From Litoreibacter albidus (GTDB taxonomy: Bacteria > Pseudomonadota > Alphaproteobacteria > Rhodobacterales > Rhodobacteraceae), in NCBI RefSeq assembly GCF_900107015.1, contig NZ_FNOI01000002.1, forward strand, positions 558,001 to 622,000: 64,000 nt of DNA, written 5' to 3'. Of the stretch, positions 29,764 to 39,248 are shown one piece after another. The notes below the pieces were generated by a model that searched no databases, was not told the origin of the DNA, and saw nothing but the letters and a program-made list of their open reading frames with translations. Position 1 is the first letter of the stretch; each line of letters opens with the position of its first letter. Position numbers and translations under genes: made by a program.

Positions 29764-32262
29764 TTATTCGAGGTTACGCTCGACTTCTTCACGCGTGAAG
29801 ATTTCGATCACGTCATCCGCGCGGATGTCGTCATATGCCTCAAAGGCCATGCCGCATTCTTGACCGGACTGAACCTCTGCAACTTCGTCCTTGAAGCGCT
29901 TCAGTGTTTTCAGCGTGCCTTCGTGGATAACCACGTTGTCGCGGAGCAGACGCACACCAGCAGAGCGACGCGCCACGCCTTCGGTCACGATACAACCAGC
30001 AACTTTGCCGACGCCGGTAACCTTGAAGACCTCTTTGATCGCGGCGTAACCGATGAAGGTTTCCTTGATCTCTGCGGAAAGCAGGCCGGAGGCCGCTTTC
30101 TTCACGTCATCCACAAGGTCATAGATGACCGAGTAGTACCGGATTTCCACGCCCTTCTGGTTAGCCGTGTTACGTGCAGAGGCATTGGCCCGAACATTAA
30201 AGCCGAAGACAGGTGCGCCGGAGGCTTCCGCAAGGCCGATGTCGCTTTCTGTGATCGCGCCAACACCGGAGTGCAACACGCGAACGCGAACTTCGTCGTT
30301 GCCGATTTTCTCCATCGCTTGAACGATCGCTTCAGCGGAACCCTGAACGTCGGTCTTAACCAAGATTGGCATCTCGGTCAGGCTTTCGTCGTCCTTGGCT
30401 TTGGCCATCAGCTGCTCAAGGGTGGTCGCGGCGCCAGCGGCAGCGCGTTTGTCCTTAGCGGCTTTCTCGCGGTATTCAGCGATTTCACGCGCCTGAGCCT
30501 CTGTTTCGACCACGTTCAGAACGTCGCCGGCTTCTGGTGTACCGTTGAGGCCAAGAACCTCGACAGGGACAGATGGGCCAGCTTCGTCGATGCGGTTGCC
30601 TTGATCGTCGATCAGGGCGCGAACCTTACCGTATTGCTCACCAACAACGAAGATGTCGCCTTTGCGCAGGGTGCCGTTCTGAACCAGAACAGTCGCTACA
30701 GGACCACGGCCCACGTCAAGCTGCGCCTCGATCACAGCGCCAGAGGCGGCGCGATCTGGGTTGGCTTTCAGTTCCAGAATTTCCGACTGAAGCGCGATGG
30801 CTTCCAGCAGAGTGTCCAGGCCTTGGCCAGTCGTCGCGGAGACTTCAACGTCTTGTACGTCACCAGACATTTTCTCAACGATCACTTCATGTTGAAGCAG
30901 GTCGGTGCGGACTTTGTCGGGGTTGGCGTCGTGTTTGTCGACTTTGTTGATCGCAACAATCATCGGCACACCGGCTGCCTTGGCATGGTGAATTGCTTCG
31001 ATTGTTTGCGGCATGACGGCGTCGTCAGCAGCTACAACCAGAACCACGATGTCGGTAACCTGAGCACCGCGGGCACGCATGGACGTAAACGCCGCGTGAC
31101 CTGGTGTGTCGAGGAATGTCAGCAAGCTGCCGTCTTGGTCGACTTGATAGGCACCAATGTGCTGCGTGATGCCGCCAGCTTCGCCTGCAGTAACGCGGGC
31201 GTTGCGGATGGCGTCGAGCAACGAGGTTTTACCGTGGTCAACGTGGCCCATGATGGTGATCACTGGCGCGCGAGGCTGCAGGTCTTTTTCGTCGTCCAAG
31301 ACTTCCGTGATGATGTCTTCAACATCGGAGTCAGATACGCGAACAACTTTGTGGCCGAACTCTTCGATGATCAGCTCTGCGGTGTCGGCGTCGATGGACT
31401 GCGTTTGTGTTGCCATGATGCCGTTGGTCATCAGCGCTTTCACAACGTCGGATACGCGTTCCGCCATGCGGTTGGCCAATTCGGACACAACGATGACTTC
31501 TGGCAACTTAACGTCACGCACGATTTTTTCGCGCTCAACAGAGCCGCCCATCGCCTTTTGACGGGCACGCTCTTGCTTACGCTTCATTGCGGCCATGGAT
31601 TTGTGGCGACCGTCGCCGCCGCGAAGCGCTTGGTTCAACGTCAGCTTGCCAGAGCGGCGCGCGTCGTCGTTGCGGTTCTTGGCGTTCTTGTTGTCGCGGT
31701 CGTCACGATCGCGGCGTGCAGGTGTTGGCGCAGCTTTGCCGCCGCCACGTGGGCCGGATGGTGCCACGGCTGGTTCACCGGGGGCTGCTGCCGCAGGTGG
31801 CGCTGCCGCAGGTGCTGCGGCGCGGGCTTTGGCTTCTTCTGCTTCGCGAATTTTGCGTGCTTCTTCTTCAGCCTTGGCCTTCAGAGCGTTTTCGCGCTCT
31901 CTCTCCTCGTCGGCTTTCGCTTCTGCTTCGGCGCGGCGGCGTTCGCGACGGGCTTGTTGCTCCGCCTCTTCGCGTGCGCGGCGCTCAATGTCGGCTGCCT
32001 CTTGCTCTTTAGCAGCCTGAAGCGCCTTCATGCGGCGTTCCATTTCTGCGTCGGAGATGCCGGCAGGACGTTTGGAAGGATCACCCACCGAAGGGGATCC
32101 CGTAATGGATGGCTTCGCGCCACCGGGTTTAGGCACCACTACGCGCTTGCGTTTGGTTTCCACCACCACGTTCTTGGTGCGCCCGTGGCTGAAGCTTTGC
32201 TTCACGTTGCCGGGACGTGCGCCTTTAAGGCCAAGGGGTTTTTTACCGTCACTATCGCTCAT
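29764..32262 (-). CDS. infB: Translation initiation factor IF-2
   Basis: IF-2 is the GTPase that places initiator tRNA on the 30S subunit. The 832-residue protein has a long charged N-terminal region (about 1-250) rich in Arg, Glu and Ala with heptad-like stretches, the IF-2 N2 domain, the GTP-binding domain with GHVDHGKT (about 338-345), DTPGHAAF and NKVDK, and the beta-barrel C-terminal domains. Its start overlaps the ylxR stop. It closes the rimP-nusA-ylxR-infB operon before a strong terminator. Confidence 0.97.
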   Translation of the reverse strand: MSDSDGKKPLGLKGARPGNVKQSFSHGRTKNVVVETKRKRVVVPKPGGAKPSITGSPSVGDPSKRPAGISDAEMERRMKALQAAKEQEAADIERRAREEAEQQARRERRRAEAEAKADEERERENALKAKAEEEARKIREAEEAKARAAAPAAAPPAAAAPGEPAVAPSGPRGGGKAAPTPARRDRDDRDNKNAKNRNDDARRSGKLTLNQALRGGDGRHKSMAAMKRKQERARQKAMGGSVEREKIVRDVKLPEVIVVSELANRMAERVSDVVKALMTNGIMATQTQSIDADTAELIIEEFGHKVVRVSDSDVEDIITEVLDDEKDLQPRAPVITIMGHVDHGKTSLLDAIRNARVTAGEAGGITQHIGAYQVDQDGSLLTFLDTPGHAAFTSMRARGAQVTDIVVLVVAADDAVMPQTIEAIHHAKAAGVPMIVAINKVDKHDANPDKVRTDLLQHEVIVEKMSGDVQDVEVSATTGQGLDTLLEAIALQSEILELKANPDRAASGAVIEAQLDVGRGPVATVLVQNGTLRKGDIFVVGEQYGKVRALIDDQGNRIDEAGPSVPVEVLGLNGTPEAGDVLNVVETEAQAREIAEYREKAAKDKRAAAGAATTLEQLMAKAKDDESLTEMPILVKTDVQGSAEAIVQAMEKIGNDEVRVRVLHSGVGAITESDIGLAEASGAPVFGFNVRANASARNTANQKGVEIRYYSVIYDLVDDVKKAASGLLSAEIKETFIGYAAIKEVFKVTGVGKVAGCIVTEGVARRSAGVRLLRDNVVIHEGTLKTLKRFKDEVAEVQSGQECGMAFEAYDDIRADDVIEIFTREEVERNLE

Positions 32263-32894
32263 GCGTCGTCTTTTCCTTTCGGGCGGGATTTTTTTCCGCC
32301 GCTATGTCCGCGGACACCTTTCAGCCTGATTCCCTCAGCTTTGATCTGTCTGCTGAGGCCACCTGCCGTTAAGGCGCCATGTATCACACTTTCCCGACCG
32401 AAAGCCAAACCCAATTCCTGAGAGGTCAAACAGCCAATAAATACGTCTTTTCCGGGGGGCGAATGAAGCTTCGATTTGCCTCGCTCGGACCCGTCACTTG
32501 CCTGCACCAAGAGCGTTGCGCGCTCATTCTCTAACAGGCTCTTTACCTTCTCGTAGCCAGTGACCGCCTGCCCCGCCTTACGCGCGAGCGAGATTAGATC
32601 AACCAACCGACGTGCCAGCAACTTTTCCGTTTGCTCAAACAGTCCGTCTGGCACGCTCACTTGCTCTTTGGCAGAGCGCGAGAACGCTTTTGTTTTGATC
32701 GCCTTTTGCAAGGCGTCCTTGTCGGCGCTCACCCAAATGCCACGGCCTGGCAATTTGTTGCGAACGTCTGGTACGGCCTGACCTTCCGGCCCAACCACAA
32801 AACGGATCATCAAAGCTGGGTCGTGCAGCTCTCCCGTAGCGATACAACGTCGCTCCGGGCCGTTTTGCTCTTTTTCCTGACCGCCGCGGCTCAT
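32259..32894 (-). CDS. YlxR-type RNA-binding protein (DUF448) fused to an L7Ae-like domain
   Basis: The 211-residue protein begins with a DUF448/YlxR domain (ERRCIATGE, then LPGRGIWVS), followed by a ribosomal L7Ae-like region (about 90-180, [15 protein letters not shown]) and a basic tail. YlxR proteins bind RNA and have been linked to nusA operon function and RNase P; the two-domain form is common in alphaproteobacteria. It lies between nusA (23-base gap) and infB (4-base overlap). Confidence 0.92.
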   Translation of the reverse strand: MSRGGQEKEQNGPERRCIATGELHDPALMIRFVVGPEGQAVPDVRNKLPGRGIWVSADKDALQKAIKTKAFSRSAKEQVSVPDGLFEQTEKLLARRLVDLISLARKAGQAVTGYEKVKSLLENERATLLVQASDGSERGKSKLHSPPGKDVFIGCLTSQELGLAFGRESVIHGALTAGGLSRQIKAEGIRLKGVRGHSGGKKSRPKGKDDA

Positions 32895-32917
32895 GCCGGG
32901 ATCCCTGAGGCCTGAGA

Positions 32918-34540
32918 TCAGGCCTCAGCCTCCGCAGCTTCTTCCGCAACATCGTCAGACTCTTCGTCTTCGGACGCCAGTTCGGCGGGGTCTACCCAAC
33001 CAAGCTGGATACGGGCGGTCATAACCATTTTCTGCGCTTCCTCAAGCGACACGTCGAAGGGCTCCAGAACGCCGTCATCCTTTGAACGCTCGCCATTTAC
33101 TGTGGTCCAGCCACCGGCCAGCTCCCAGTCAGCGCAGGTTGCAAAGTCTTCCAGCGTTTTCACGTCGTCCTTCGCCAGTGCTTCCACCATTTGTGGTGTC
33201 AGGCCGTCGAATTCAATGAGGCTGTCTTCTGCACCCAGTTCACGCGCTGTTTCCAACGCCTTCTTCGCAGCAGCTTCCAGATAGTCACGGGCACGGGCCT
33301 GCAACTCGGATGCGGTGTCGTTGTCAACACCATCGATGACCAGCAGTTCGTCAACTTCGACGTAGGCCACTTCTTCCAAAGAGGTGAAGCCTTCGGACAC
33401 AAGCAATTGCGCGAAGAATTCATCAAGGTCCAGCGTGTCCATGAACAGCTTGGTGCGGACTTCGAATTCAGCCTGACGGCGCGCAGATTCTTCTGCTTCT
33501 GTCATGATGTCGATGTCGAGGCCGGTCAGCTGCGACGCAAGGCGCACGTTTTGGCCACGACGACCAATTGCCAAGGACAACTGCTCTTCCGGAACGACAA
33601 CCTCGATACGTTCTGCTTCTTCGTCCAGAACCACTTTGGTGACTTCAGCAGGCTGAAGCGCGTTCACCAAGAATGTCGGCTGGTCTTCGTTCCATGGGAT
33701 GATGTCGATCTTCTCGCCTTGCAGCTCGTTCACAACGGCCTGAACACGCGAACCACGCATACCAACGCAGGCGCCGACAGGGTCGATGGAGCTGTCGTTA
33801 GAGATAACAGCGATCTTCGCGCGCGAACCCGGATCACGGGCCACGGCTTTGATCTGGATGATGCCATCATAGATTTCCGGCACTTCCATTTTGAACAGCT
33901 CTGCCATGAATTGCGGATCGGTGCGCGACAGGAAGACCTGCGGGCCACGCACTTCGCGGCGCACGTCTTTGATGTAGACGCGGATGCGGTCGTTCGGGCG
34001 GTAGCTTTCGCGGCCGATTTTCTCGTTACGGCGCAAAATCGCTTCGCCACGACCGATGTCGACGATGACGTTGCCGTACTCTTCGCGTTTGACCTGACCG
34101 TTGATGATCGTGCCGGCGCGGTCTTTGAATTCTTCGTACTGGCTGTCACGTTCCGCTTCGCGGACTTTCTGCAAGATGACCTGCTTTGCGGATTGAGCGG
34201 CGATGCGGCCCATTTCCACTGGCGGTACTTCGTCAACGATCGTGTCGCCGACTTTCGGGTCATCAAGGTAGTCCTTGGCGTCTTCGACGTTCAATTCGGC
34301 GCGGTCGTTTTCGATCATGTCGTCTTCGACAACAGTGCGCACGCGGGTGAATGTCGCCTTACCGGTTTTGCGGTCGATGGAAACGCGGATGTCCAGCTCA
34401 GCGCCGTAGCGTGATTTGGCAGCGCGAGCGAGGGATTCTTCCATCGCTTCGACGACCAGTTCTGGGTCGATCATCTTCTCGCGGGCCACGGCCTCTGCTG
34501 TTTGCAACAGCTCGAGTTGGTTGGCTGAAGTAATTGCCAT
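32918..34540 (-). CDS. nusA: Transcription termination/antitermination protein NusA
   Basis: NusA binds RNA polymerase and modulates pausing, intrinsic termination and antitermination. The 540-residue protein has the N-terminal polymerase-binding domain, an S1 domain, two KH domains (GACVGMRGSRVQ and LAIGRRGQNVRLA) and C-terminal acidic repeats ending in a very acidic tail. Its ATG shares one base with the rimP stop (TAATG). Confidence 0.97.
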   Translation of the reverse strand: MAITSANQLELLQTAEAVAREKMIDPELVVEAMEESLARAAKSRYGAELDIRVSIDRKTGKATFTRVRTVVEDDMIENDRAELNVEDAKDYLDDPKVGDTIVDEVPPVEMGRIAAQSAKQVILQKVREAERDSQYEEFKDRAGTIINGQVKREEYGNVIVDIGRGEAILRRNEKIGRESYRPNDRIRVYIKDVRREVRGPQVFLSRTDPQFMAELFKMEVPEIYDGIIQIKAVARDPGSRAKIAVISNDSSIDPVGACVGMRGSRVQAVVNELQGEKIDIIPWNEDQPTFLVNALQPAEVTKVVLDEEAERIEVVVPEEQLSLAIGRRGQNVRLASQLTGLDIDIMTEAEESARRQAEFEVRTKLFMDTLDLDEFFAQLLVSEGFTSLEEVAYVEVDELLVIDGVDNDTASELQARARDYLEAAAKKALETARELGAEDSLIEFDGLTPQMVEALAKDDVKTLEDFATCADWELAGGWTTVNGERSKDDGVLEPFDVSLEEAQKMVMTARIQLGWVDPAELASEDEESDDVAEEAAEAEA

Positions 34541-35115
34541 TAGTCGTCTCCTTCACCATCGACGATTTGTTGAACTTCGTCGAATTGGGTTTCGTCAATT
34601 TCGCCCGCGTCTTTGCGGTTTTTAAGTACGTCGCGGATCAGCTCGTCAGTCAGGACAAGTTTCGCGTCAGTGAGCCATTCAAATTTCAGCCCGATCGTGC
34701 CTTCTTCGATGGTGATCAGAACTTCGTCACCTTCAGTGCCCGCCAGTTGCCCCTTGAAGCGGCGGCGGCCGTCGATCAATTCTTCGGTTTCGATCTTTGC
34801 TTCGTAGCCGTTCCACATGTCAAAATCTTTAAGACGCGTTAACGGGCGATCAATCCCAGGGCTGGACACTTCTAGGGTGTATTCGCCCGACACCGGGTCT
34901 TCGACGTCGAAGATGGCTGACAAGGCGGTCGAAATCTTGGCGCAGTCATCAACTTCGATGCCGCCCTCAGGCTTTTCGGCCATCACTTGCACGATGTCGG
35001 TCTTGCCGGTGAGCAAACGCATCCGCACGAGTTCATAACCCAGATCCTCGATAACGGGTTGGGCGATCTCGGCCAGACGGCGGTCGATGGCGGCTTTGGC
35101 GATTAGGTCAGACAT
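34540..35115 (-). CDS. rimP: Ribosome maturation factor RimP
   Basis: RimP is needed for 30S subunit maturation. The 191-residue protein has the N-terminal alpha/beta domain ([16 protein letters not shown]) and the SH3-like C-terminal domain after [14 protein letters not shown]. The start is ATG at 35115 with AAGGAT upstream; the open frame further upstream runs through a terminator-like leader and is not coding. It heads the rimP-nusA-ylxR-infB operon. Confidence 0.95.
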   Translation of the reverse strand: MSDLIAKAAIDRRLAEIAQPVIEDLGYELVRMRLLTGKTDIVQVMAEKPEGGIEVDDCAKISTALSAIFDVEDPVSGEYTLEVSSPGIDRPLTRLKDFDMWNGYEAKIETEELIDGRRRFKGQLAGTEGDEVLITIEEGTIGLKFEWLTDAKLVLTDELIRDVLKNRKDAGEIDETQFDEVQQIVDGEGDD

Positions 35116-35132
35116 AGTATCCTTTGAGGCAC

Positions 35133-35156
35133 AAAAAAACGGGCGCGCGGCCCGTT
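35133..35156 (-). terminator. Intrinsic terminator in the rimP leader (candidate attenuator)
   Basis: On the minus strand a 7-bp stem aacgggc/gcccgtt (35138-35144 with 35150-35156, 5-base loop) is followed by seven T (35133-35139), ending 17 bases before the rimP ATG. No minus-strand gene lies upstream for it to terminate, so it probably acts on the operon's own leader RNA. An upstream GGCGCGC could pair with GCGCGCC inside the hairpin and block it. Confidence 0.75.
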
Positions 35157-35209
35157 GATGTTTCCCGGTGGGCGCTGGGGGTGGAAACCAGCGCGCCGCT
35201 GTTGAGGGG

Positions 35210-35238
35210 GATATAGGGTAAGACGACTGAGTCTGCAA
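35210..35238 (-). promoter_or_regulatory. Candidate sigma-70 promoter of the rimP operon
   Basis: The minus strand reads TTGCAG (35238-35233), 17 bases, TATATC (35215-35210). Transcription would begin near 35203, giving a leader of about 88 bases that contains both hairpins upstream of rimP. Confidence 0.5.
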
Positions 35239-35328
35239 GTTTTGTTTCCGTGGGGGCCGCAAACCGGTCTAAAAACCGCCCCAATCCGAAATTAACCCTT
35301 TCTTCAGGTAGTTTAACTGGAGAAGAAA

Positions 35329-35463
35329 ATGGATATTAGCAATTTGGGTGTTTTGGCCTCTGTCAGCGGCGGCGCGTTCTTATGTGGTGTGGCTGTAATG
35401 TACGTCGTCATGAACCGCACTTGGAAGAAGCGTGACGCCGAGCGCGCAGCACCAACAGCCTAA
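35329..35463 (+). CDS. Small single-pass membrane protein, 44 residues
   Basis: An open frame from ATG 35329 to TAA 35463 encodes 44 residues: MDISNLGVLASVSGG, a hydrophobic segment (about residues 7-28, AFLCGVAVMYVVM) and a basic tail NRTWKKRDAERA. TGGAG lies 7-10 bases before the start, and an intrinsic terminator follows 6 bases after the stop. The layout (ribosome site, one membrane helix, positive C-terminal side, terminator) supports a real gene. I do not recognise its family and give no function. Confidence 0.68.
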   Translation: MDISNLGVLASVSGGAFLCGVAVMYVVMNRTWKKRDAERAAPTA

Positions 35464-35469
35464 TCAACG

Positions 35470-35503
35470 AAAAACGCCCCGCCAATTGGACGGGGCGTTT
35501 CTC
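35470..35503. terminator. Intrinsic terminator, repeat copy 1
   Basis: A 10-bp stem (aaacgccccg at 35472-35481, cggggcgttt at 35491-35500) with a loop containing the palindrome CCAATTGG. It sits between the plus-strand 44-residue gene and the minus-strand DUF1508 gene and can serve both. The same 34 bases recur exactly at 35927-35960. Confidence 0.85.
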
Positions 35504-35516
35504 ACTAAATAAGCAA

Positions 35517-35684
35517 CTATTCGTAAACAGGCGCTGATGACGAGCCTTTTACAAGTGATATGCCATTTAAGCAGTCGGATTTATTCCGATAGCCTTCAGC
35601 AGAATCTGCAACAATGCGGCCGTTAGAAGCTTTGAGATTCCAACGCCAGTCACCAATCGTATCTTTATAGATATAGTAGTTCAT
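35517..35684 (-). CDS. DUF1508 (YegP-like) domain protein, 55 residues
   Basis: The 55-residue protein fits one DUF1508 repeat: YYIYKDTIGDWRWNLKASNG, RIVADSAEGYRNKSDCLNGI. The function of this family is unknown. The start is ATG 35684, with AAGGA about 9 bases before it; a longer upstream frame lacks homology. Codon choice is AT-rich compared with its neighbours and the gene lies between two identical terminator repeats, which hints at acquisition. Confidence 0.85.
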   Translation of the reverse strand: MNYYIYKDTIGDWRWNLKASNGRIVADSAEGYRNKSDCLNGISLVKGSSSAPVYE

Positions 35685-35926
35685 TATGCTGTCCTTGAAC
35701 AAGATTGTCTTCAGAATGTCGAATGACACTTGACGGAGTCCAACATGCGTGAAAATCTCACGTTGTCTGATAAAGACTTCCGTCGGTCACCGACGGTTTA
35801 GGCGCTCTGGACCACGAATCCATGAGCGCCTTATTGATTCCATACCTAACTAACTGAGTCGACTCATTTTTGTATGGGCTGCCACAATTTGTTGTAAGTT
35901 GCATGCTGAAATGAACAATATAATGT
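35685..35926. other. Non-coding pocket with two hairpins and an 18-codon frame
   Basis: No ordinary gene is visible here. On the plus strand a ribosome-site-like GGAG precedes an 18-codon frame (ATG 35745, stop 35799-35801) whose end is covered by a perfect 7-bp hairpin ccgtcgg/ccgacgg (35780-35796). A second stem ggcgctc/gagcgcc (35801-35807 with 35824-35830) follows. A small RNA or leader peptide is possible; no proof. Confidence 0.3.
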
Positions 35927-35960
35927 AAAAACGCCCCGCCAATTGGACGGGGCGTTTCTC
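35927..35960 (-). terminator. Intrinsic terminator of the peptide ABC operon, repeat copy 2
   Basis: Exact 34-base copy of the hairpin at 35470-35503. On the minus strand the 10-bp GC-rich stem is followed by TTTTT, 20 bases after the substrate-binding protein stop codon. Confidence 0.85.
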
Positions 35961-35979
35961 TATCTTTAATTGGCGGGGC

Positions 35980-37524
35980 TTACGCGAACCACCAACGCTC
36001 CATAAAGCGGGAGCTGTCCATCTGGAACACGTTACCTGTGGTGCCAGAGTTCGTCAGTTTGGACGAATGCGCGTCAACGTAGTTGGCGTACATCGGAACC
36101 ACTGTGCCGCCCTCTTGGGACATGATCATCTGCATCTCGTGGTACTGCTCACGACGCTTGGCGGAGTCGAGTTCCGCACGGGCAGCCAGCAGCAATTCTT
36201 GGAAGCGGGCGTTTTCCCAGCCAGTATCGTTCCAAGGAACGCCGGTTTCATAGGCGCTGGAGAACATCCAATCCTCAGTCGCACGGCCAGACCAGTAGCA
36301 CGCACACCACGACTTTTTCAGCCATACGTTGGACCAGTAGCCATCATCCGGCTCTTGAACCACGTTGATGTTGATGCCAGCAGATTTGGCAGATGCTTGG
36401 TATAGCTGAGCCGCATCAACCGCGCCCGAGAACGCAGCGTTCGCAGCGGAGAGGTCAACGTCCAAGCTGTCTAGGCCAGCCTCTTTCAGGTAGAACTTGG
36501 CCTTGTCCGGATCGTAGGAGTTTTGCTCCAGATCGTCCGCGTAGTACTGGTTTGCAGGCCCGATCGGGTGGTCGTTTGCAACCTTACCGTGGCCTTGCAG
36601 GATCTTATCGACCAGCTCTTCACGGTTTACACCGTGCTTCAACGCTTTGCGCACGTTCAGGTCGTCGAACGGGCCAGTGCCTGTTTGCATCGGGAAGGTG
36701 AAGTGCTGGTTGCCCGTCACTTCCATGATCGTGACCATCGGGTTGGCCTTCAACAGCGCTTCTGTTTTCACATCAACACGGTTAACGGCATCAACTTGGC
36801 CAGTCATCAACGCGTTCATCCGCGCAGAGGAGTCGTTGATCGCGATGACTTCAACTTCGTCGAAGTGGCCCGCAGCGTCACCTTTGTAGTGGTCCGCATA
36901 GCGCTTACCGACAAAACGAACACCTGGGTCGAAGGATTCGACTTGGTACAATCCTGTGCCGATGCCCTTGGCGATGGCTTCATCGACTTGGCCAGCTGGG
37001 AACATCAGGATGTGGTAATCCGACAGCAGGAACGGGAAGTCGGCGTTGCCAGCAGCCAGCGTCATTTCGATTTCGTGGTCGTTGATCTTCTTCATCTCGG
37101 AGATCGCGGAAACGATTGGTTTGGCGGCGGACTTGGCCCCTTCGGCAGTGTGCATGCCCAGCGACTCGATCACGTCGTCGGCGCCGAACGCTTTGCCGTT
37201 GTGGAACGTCACGCCCTGACGCAGTTTGAAAGTCCAAACTTTGGCGTCGGCAGAGGCTTCCCAGCTTTCCGCGAGCTCACCCTTGAGCTGACCGTCAGCG
37301 CCAATTTCCGTCAGGCAATCAAACACGGCGCCGTGGGCGCACATGATCATGAAGCTGTCAGAGTGCGTGCGGCCATCCCAGCTGTCGGATGTGTTGGCCC
37401 CAGCGATACCAAGGCGAAGGCGGCCGCCTTTCTTGGCCTGTGCGCGGAGGGGCAGGCCGGTCGCGGATAGAACGCCAGCGGCTACGCCCGTCTTTAGTAG
37501 GCTGCGTCTTGAAATTTGTGACAT
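35980..37524 (-). CDS. Peptide ABC transporter, periplasmic substrate-binding protein
   Basis: A 514-residue solute-binding protein of the DppA/OppA family (family 5). It has a twin-arginine signal (SRRSLLKTG at 5-13, cleavage near RAQA) and the family pattern WTFKLRQGVTFHNG followed by the two-lobe fold. It is the last gene of the operon, behind two permeases and a fused ATPase, and is followed by an intrinsic terminator. Peptide or a related oligomer is the likely ligand; the exact one is unknown. Confidence 0.92.
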   Translation of the reverse strand: MSQISRRSLLKTGVAAGVLSATGLPLRAQAKKGGRLRLGIAGANTSDSWDGRTHSDSFMIMCAHGAVFDCLTEIGADGQLKGELAESWEASADAKVWTFKLRQGVTFHNGKAFGADDVIESLGMHTAEGAKSAAKPIVSAISEMKKINDHEIEMTLAAGNADFPFLLSDYHILMFPAGQVDEAIAKGIGTGLYQVESFDPGVRFVGKRYADHYKGDAAGHFDEVEVIAINDSSARMNALMTGQVDAVNRVDVKTEALLKANPMVTIMEVTGNQHFTFPMQTGTGPFDDLNVRKALKHGVNREELVDKILQGHGKVANDHPIGPANQYYADDLEQNSYDPDKAKFYLKEAGLDSLDVDLSAANAAFSGAVDAAQLYQASAKSAGININVVQEPDDGYWSNVWLKKSWCACYWSGRATEDWMFSSAYETGVPWNDTGWENARFQELLLAARAELDSAKRREQYHEMQMIMSQEGGTVVPMYANYVDAHSSKLTNSGTTGNVFQMDSSRFMERWWFA

Positions 37525-37576
37525 GAGTGTCTCCCAGTTGATTATTTATAGAAGCGGTTGTTCCGCATTTTTATCG

Positions 37577-37593
37577 GCCCCTTTCGGTGGGGC
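37577..37593 (-). other. Intercistronic hairpin before the binding-protein gene
   Basis: A 5-bp GC stem (gcccc/ggggc, 7-base loop) in the 77-base gap between the ATPase and the binding protein. Such hairpins often stabilise or separate the highly expressed binding-protein mRNA; no T tract follows. Confidence 0.35.
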
Positions 37594-37601
37594 GATTCGT
37601 G

Positions 37602-39248
37602 TTACATCTTATCAGCAGCTGCGTCGCCGATGTTATCAACTCCGCGTTCCTGCAGAAGATTGGTAAGCCAGTCCGGATCCATTTCAGGCACGGAGCTAAG
37701 CAAAAGATCGGTGTAGGGGTGGTGCGGGGGTTTGAACATTTCCTTCTTCGGACCCTGCTCAACGACCTTGCCTTCTTTCATCACAACCACCTCATCCGCG
37801 ATGGAGCGCACGGTGGCCAGATCGTGGGTGATGAACATATAGCTCAGCCCCAATTCGTCCTGCAGTTTGGCGAGCAGGCGCAAGATCCCTTCCGCCACAA
37901 GCTGGTCTAGGGCTGATGTCACCTCGTCGCAGATAATGAACTTCGGCTCTGCTGCAAGCGCGCGGGCAATACCGATGCGTTGCTTCTGGCCGCCGGATAA
38001 CTCCGATGGCAGGCGGTTGAAGTACTCGGTCGGTTCCAGCTCAATCTCAGCCAGCAATTCCTCAACCCGTTTGCGCTTCTCGCGGCCGGTCAGCCCCATG
38101 TAGAATTCAACGGGCCGCCCGATCGTTTCCCCGATGCTTTTGCGCGGGTTAAGGGCGGTGTCGGCCATCTGATAGATCATTTGCGCTTGGCGAAGCTGGC
38201 TCTTGTCGCGTTGCTTGTAACTTAACGGCAGTTGCTGGCCGTCAAACTCCACGTGCCCGATCCGTGGCGGCAAAAGCCCCGTGATGCAGCGCGCAGCCGT
38301 TGACTTACCTGAACCGGATTCTCCAACCACGGCAACCGTGCGACCCGCATGAATGTCAAAGCTGACGTCGTGCAGCACATCGACGGTGCCATAGGCTGCT
38401 GTGACATTGCGCACGCTGACAACGGGCGTTGCGCTGGTGTTGATCGCGGGTTTCGCGGGGCGCTCGAAGCTGCGTACCGCCCACAGCGACTTGGTGTACT
38501 CTTCCTGTGGCGCCGACAGCATCGTGTGCGTGTCGGCCTCCTCGACTTCGTCGCCTTTGAGCAGCACTTTGATCTTATCAGCCATCTGGGCCACGACGGC
38601 CAAATCATGGGTGATGTAGATCGCGGCGGTGTCGAACTGCTCCACGATATCGCGGATGGAGGCGAGCACCTCAATCTGTGTCGTCACGTCGAGCGCCGTC
38701 GTCGGCTCGTCAAAGATGATCAGGTCCGGACGGCAAGCCATGGCCATGGCTGTCATGGCACGTTGAAGCTGCCCGCCGGACACTTGGTGCGGGTAGCGGA
38801 AGCCGATTTCTTCAGGATCTGGCAGACGAAGACGGCGATATAGCTCTATGCCGTCGAGTTCACTTTCTGCGCGGCTAGAGACACCGTGCTGAACGGGGCC
38901 TTCGGTGTGCTGGTCGATAAGCTTATGCGCTGGGTTGAAGCTGGCGGCGGCGGACTGCGCGACGTAAGCGATGCGCTTACCAAGCAACGCGCGCTTGGTT
39001 GAGGCGGAGGCCGTGACAAGATCGACGCCATCGAATTCTACAGAGCCATTGCTTATTCGTACACCATCGCGGGTATACCCCATGGAGGCGAGGCCAACCG
39101 TGGATTTGCCTGCGCCAGACTCCCCGATCATACCAAGGACTTCGCCGCGTTTCAGGTCGACATCAATGCCGTTGATAATCGGGTTCCATGTCTCATCCGA
39201 CCGGCCTTCGATCTTCAGGTCACGGATTTTTAGCAGCAGATCGCTCAT
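37602..39248 (-). CDS. Peptide ABC transporter, fused dual ATPase
   Basis: A 548-residue protein containing two complete ABC ATPase domains (DppD-DppF fusion, like GsiA or YejF). Walker A motifs GESGAGKST (near 42) and GESGSGKST (near 315), signatures VSGGQLQR and LSGGQKQR, and Walker B ends IFDEPTTALD and ICDEVTSALD are visible. It energises the two permeases encoded upstream, whose last gene it overlaps by 4 bases. Confidence 0.94.
   Translation of the reverse strand: MSDLLLKIRDLKIEGRSDETWNPIINGIDVDLKRGEVLGMIGESGAGKSTVGLASMGYTRDGVRISNGSVEFDGVDLVTASASTKRALLGKRIAYVAQSAAASFNPAHKLIDQHTEGPVQHGVSSRAESELDGIELYRRLRLPDPEEIGFRYPHQVSGGQLQRAMTAMAMACRPDLIIFDEPTTALDVTTQIEVLASIRDIVEQFDTAAIYITHDLAVVAQMADKIKVLLKGDEVEEADTHTMLSAPQEEYTKSLWAVRSFERPAKPAINTSATPVVSVRNVTAAYGTVDVLHDVSFDIHAGRTVAVVGESGSGKSTAARCITGLLPPRIGHVEFDGQQLPLSYKQRDKSQLRQAQMIYQMADTALNPRKSIGETIGRPVEFYMGLTGREKRKRVEELLAEIELEPTEYFNRLPSELSGGQKQRIGIARALAAEPKFIICDEVTSALDQLVAEGILRLLAKLQDELGLSYMFITHDLATVRSIADEVVVMKEGKVVEQGPKKEMFKPPHHPYTDLLLSSVPEMDPDWLTNLLQERGVDNIGDAAADKM

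Noticed and set aside
29752-32421. An 889-codon open frame antisense to infB
   Set aside because: It mirrors the codon bias of infB in the opposite strand, lacks any domain and has a Phe/Cys/Arg-rich, low-complexity composition. IF-2 on the other strand is certain.
33191-34414. A 407-codon open frame antisense to nusA
   Set aside because: It is a shadow of GC-rich codon use; the protein has no recognisable segment and nusA is clear.
35801-35830. tRNA-like structure in the DUF1508 pocket
   Set aside because: There is one long-loop stem but no T arm, anticodon arm or acceptor pairing.
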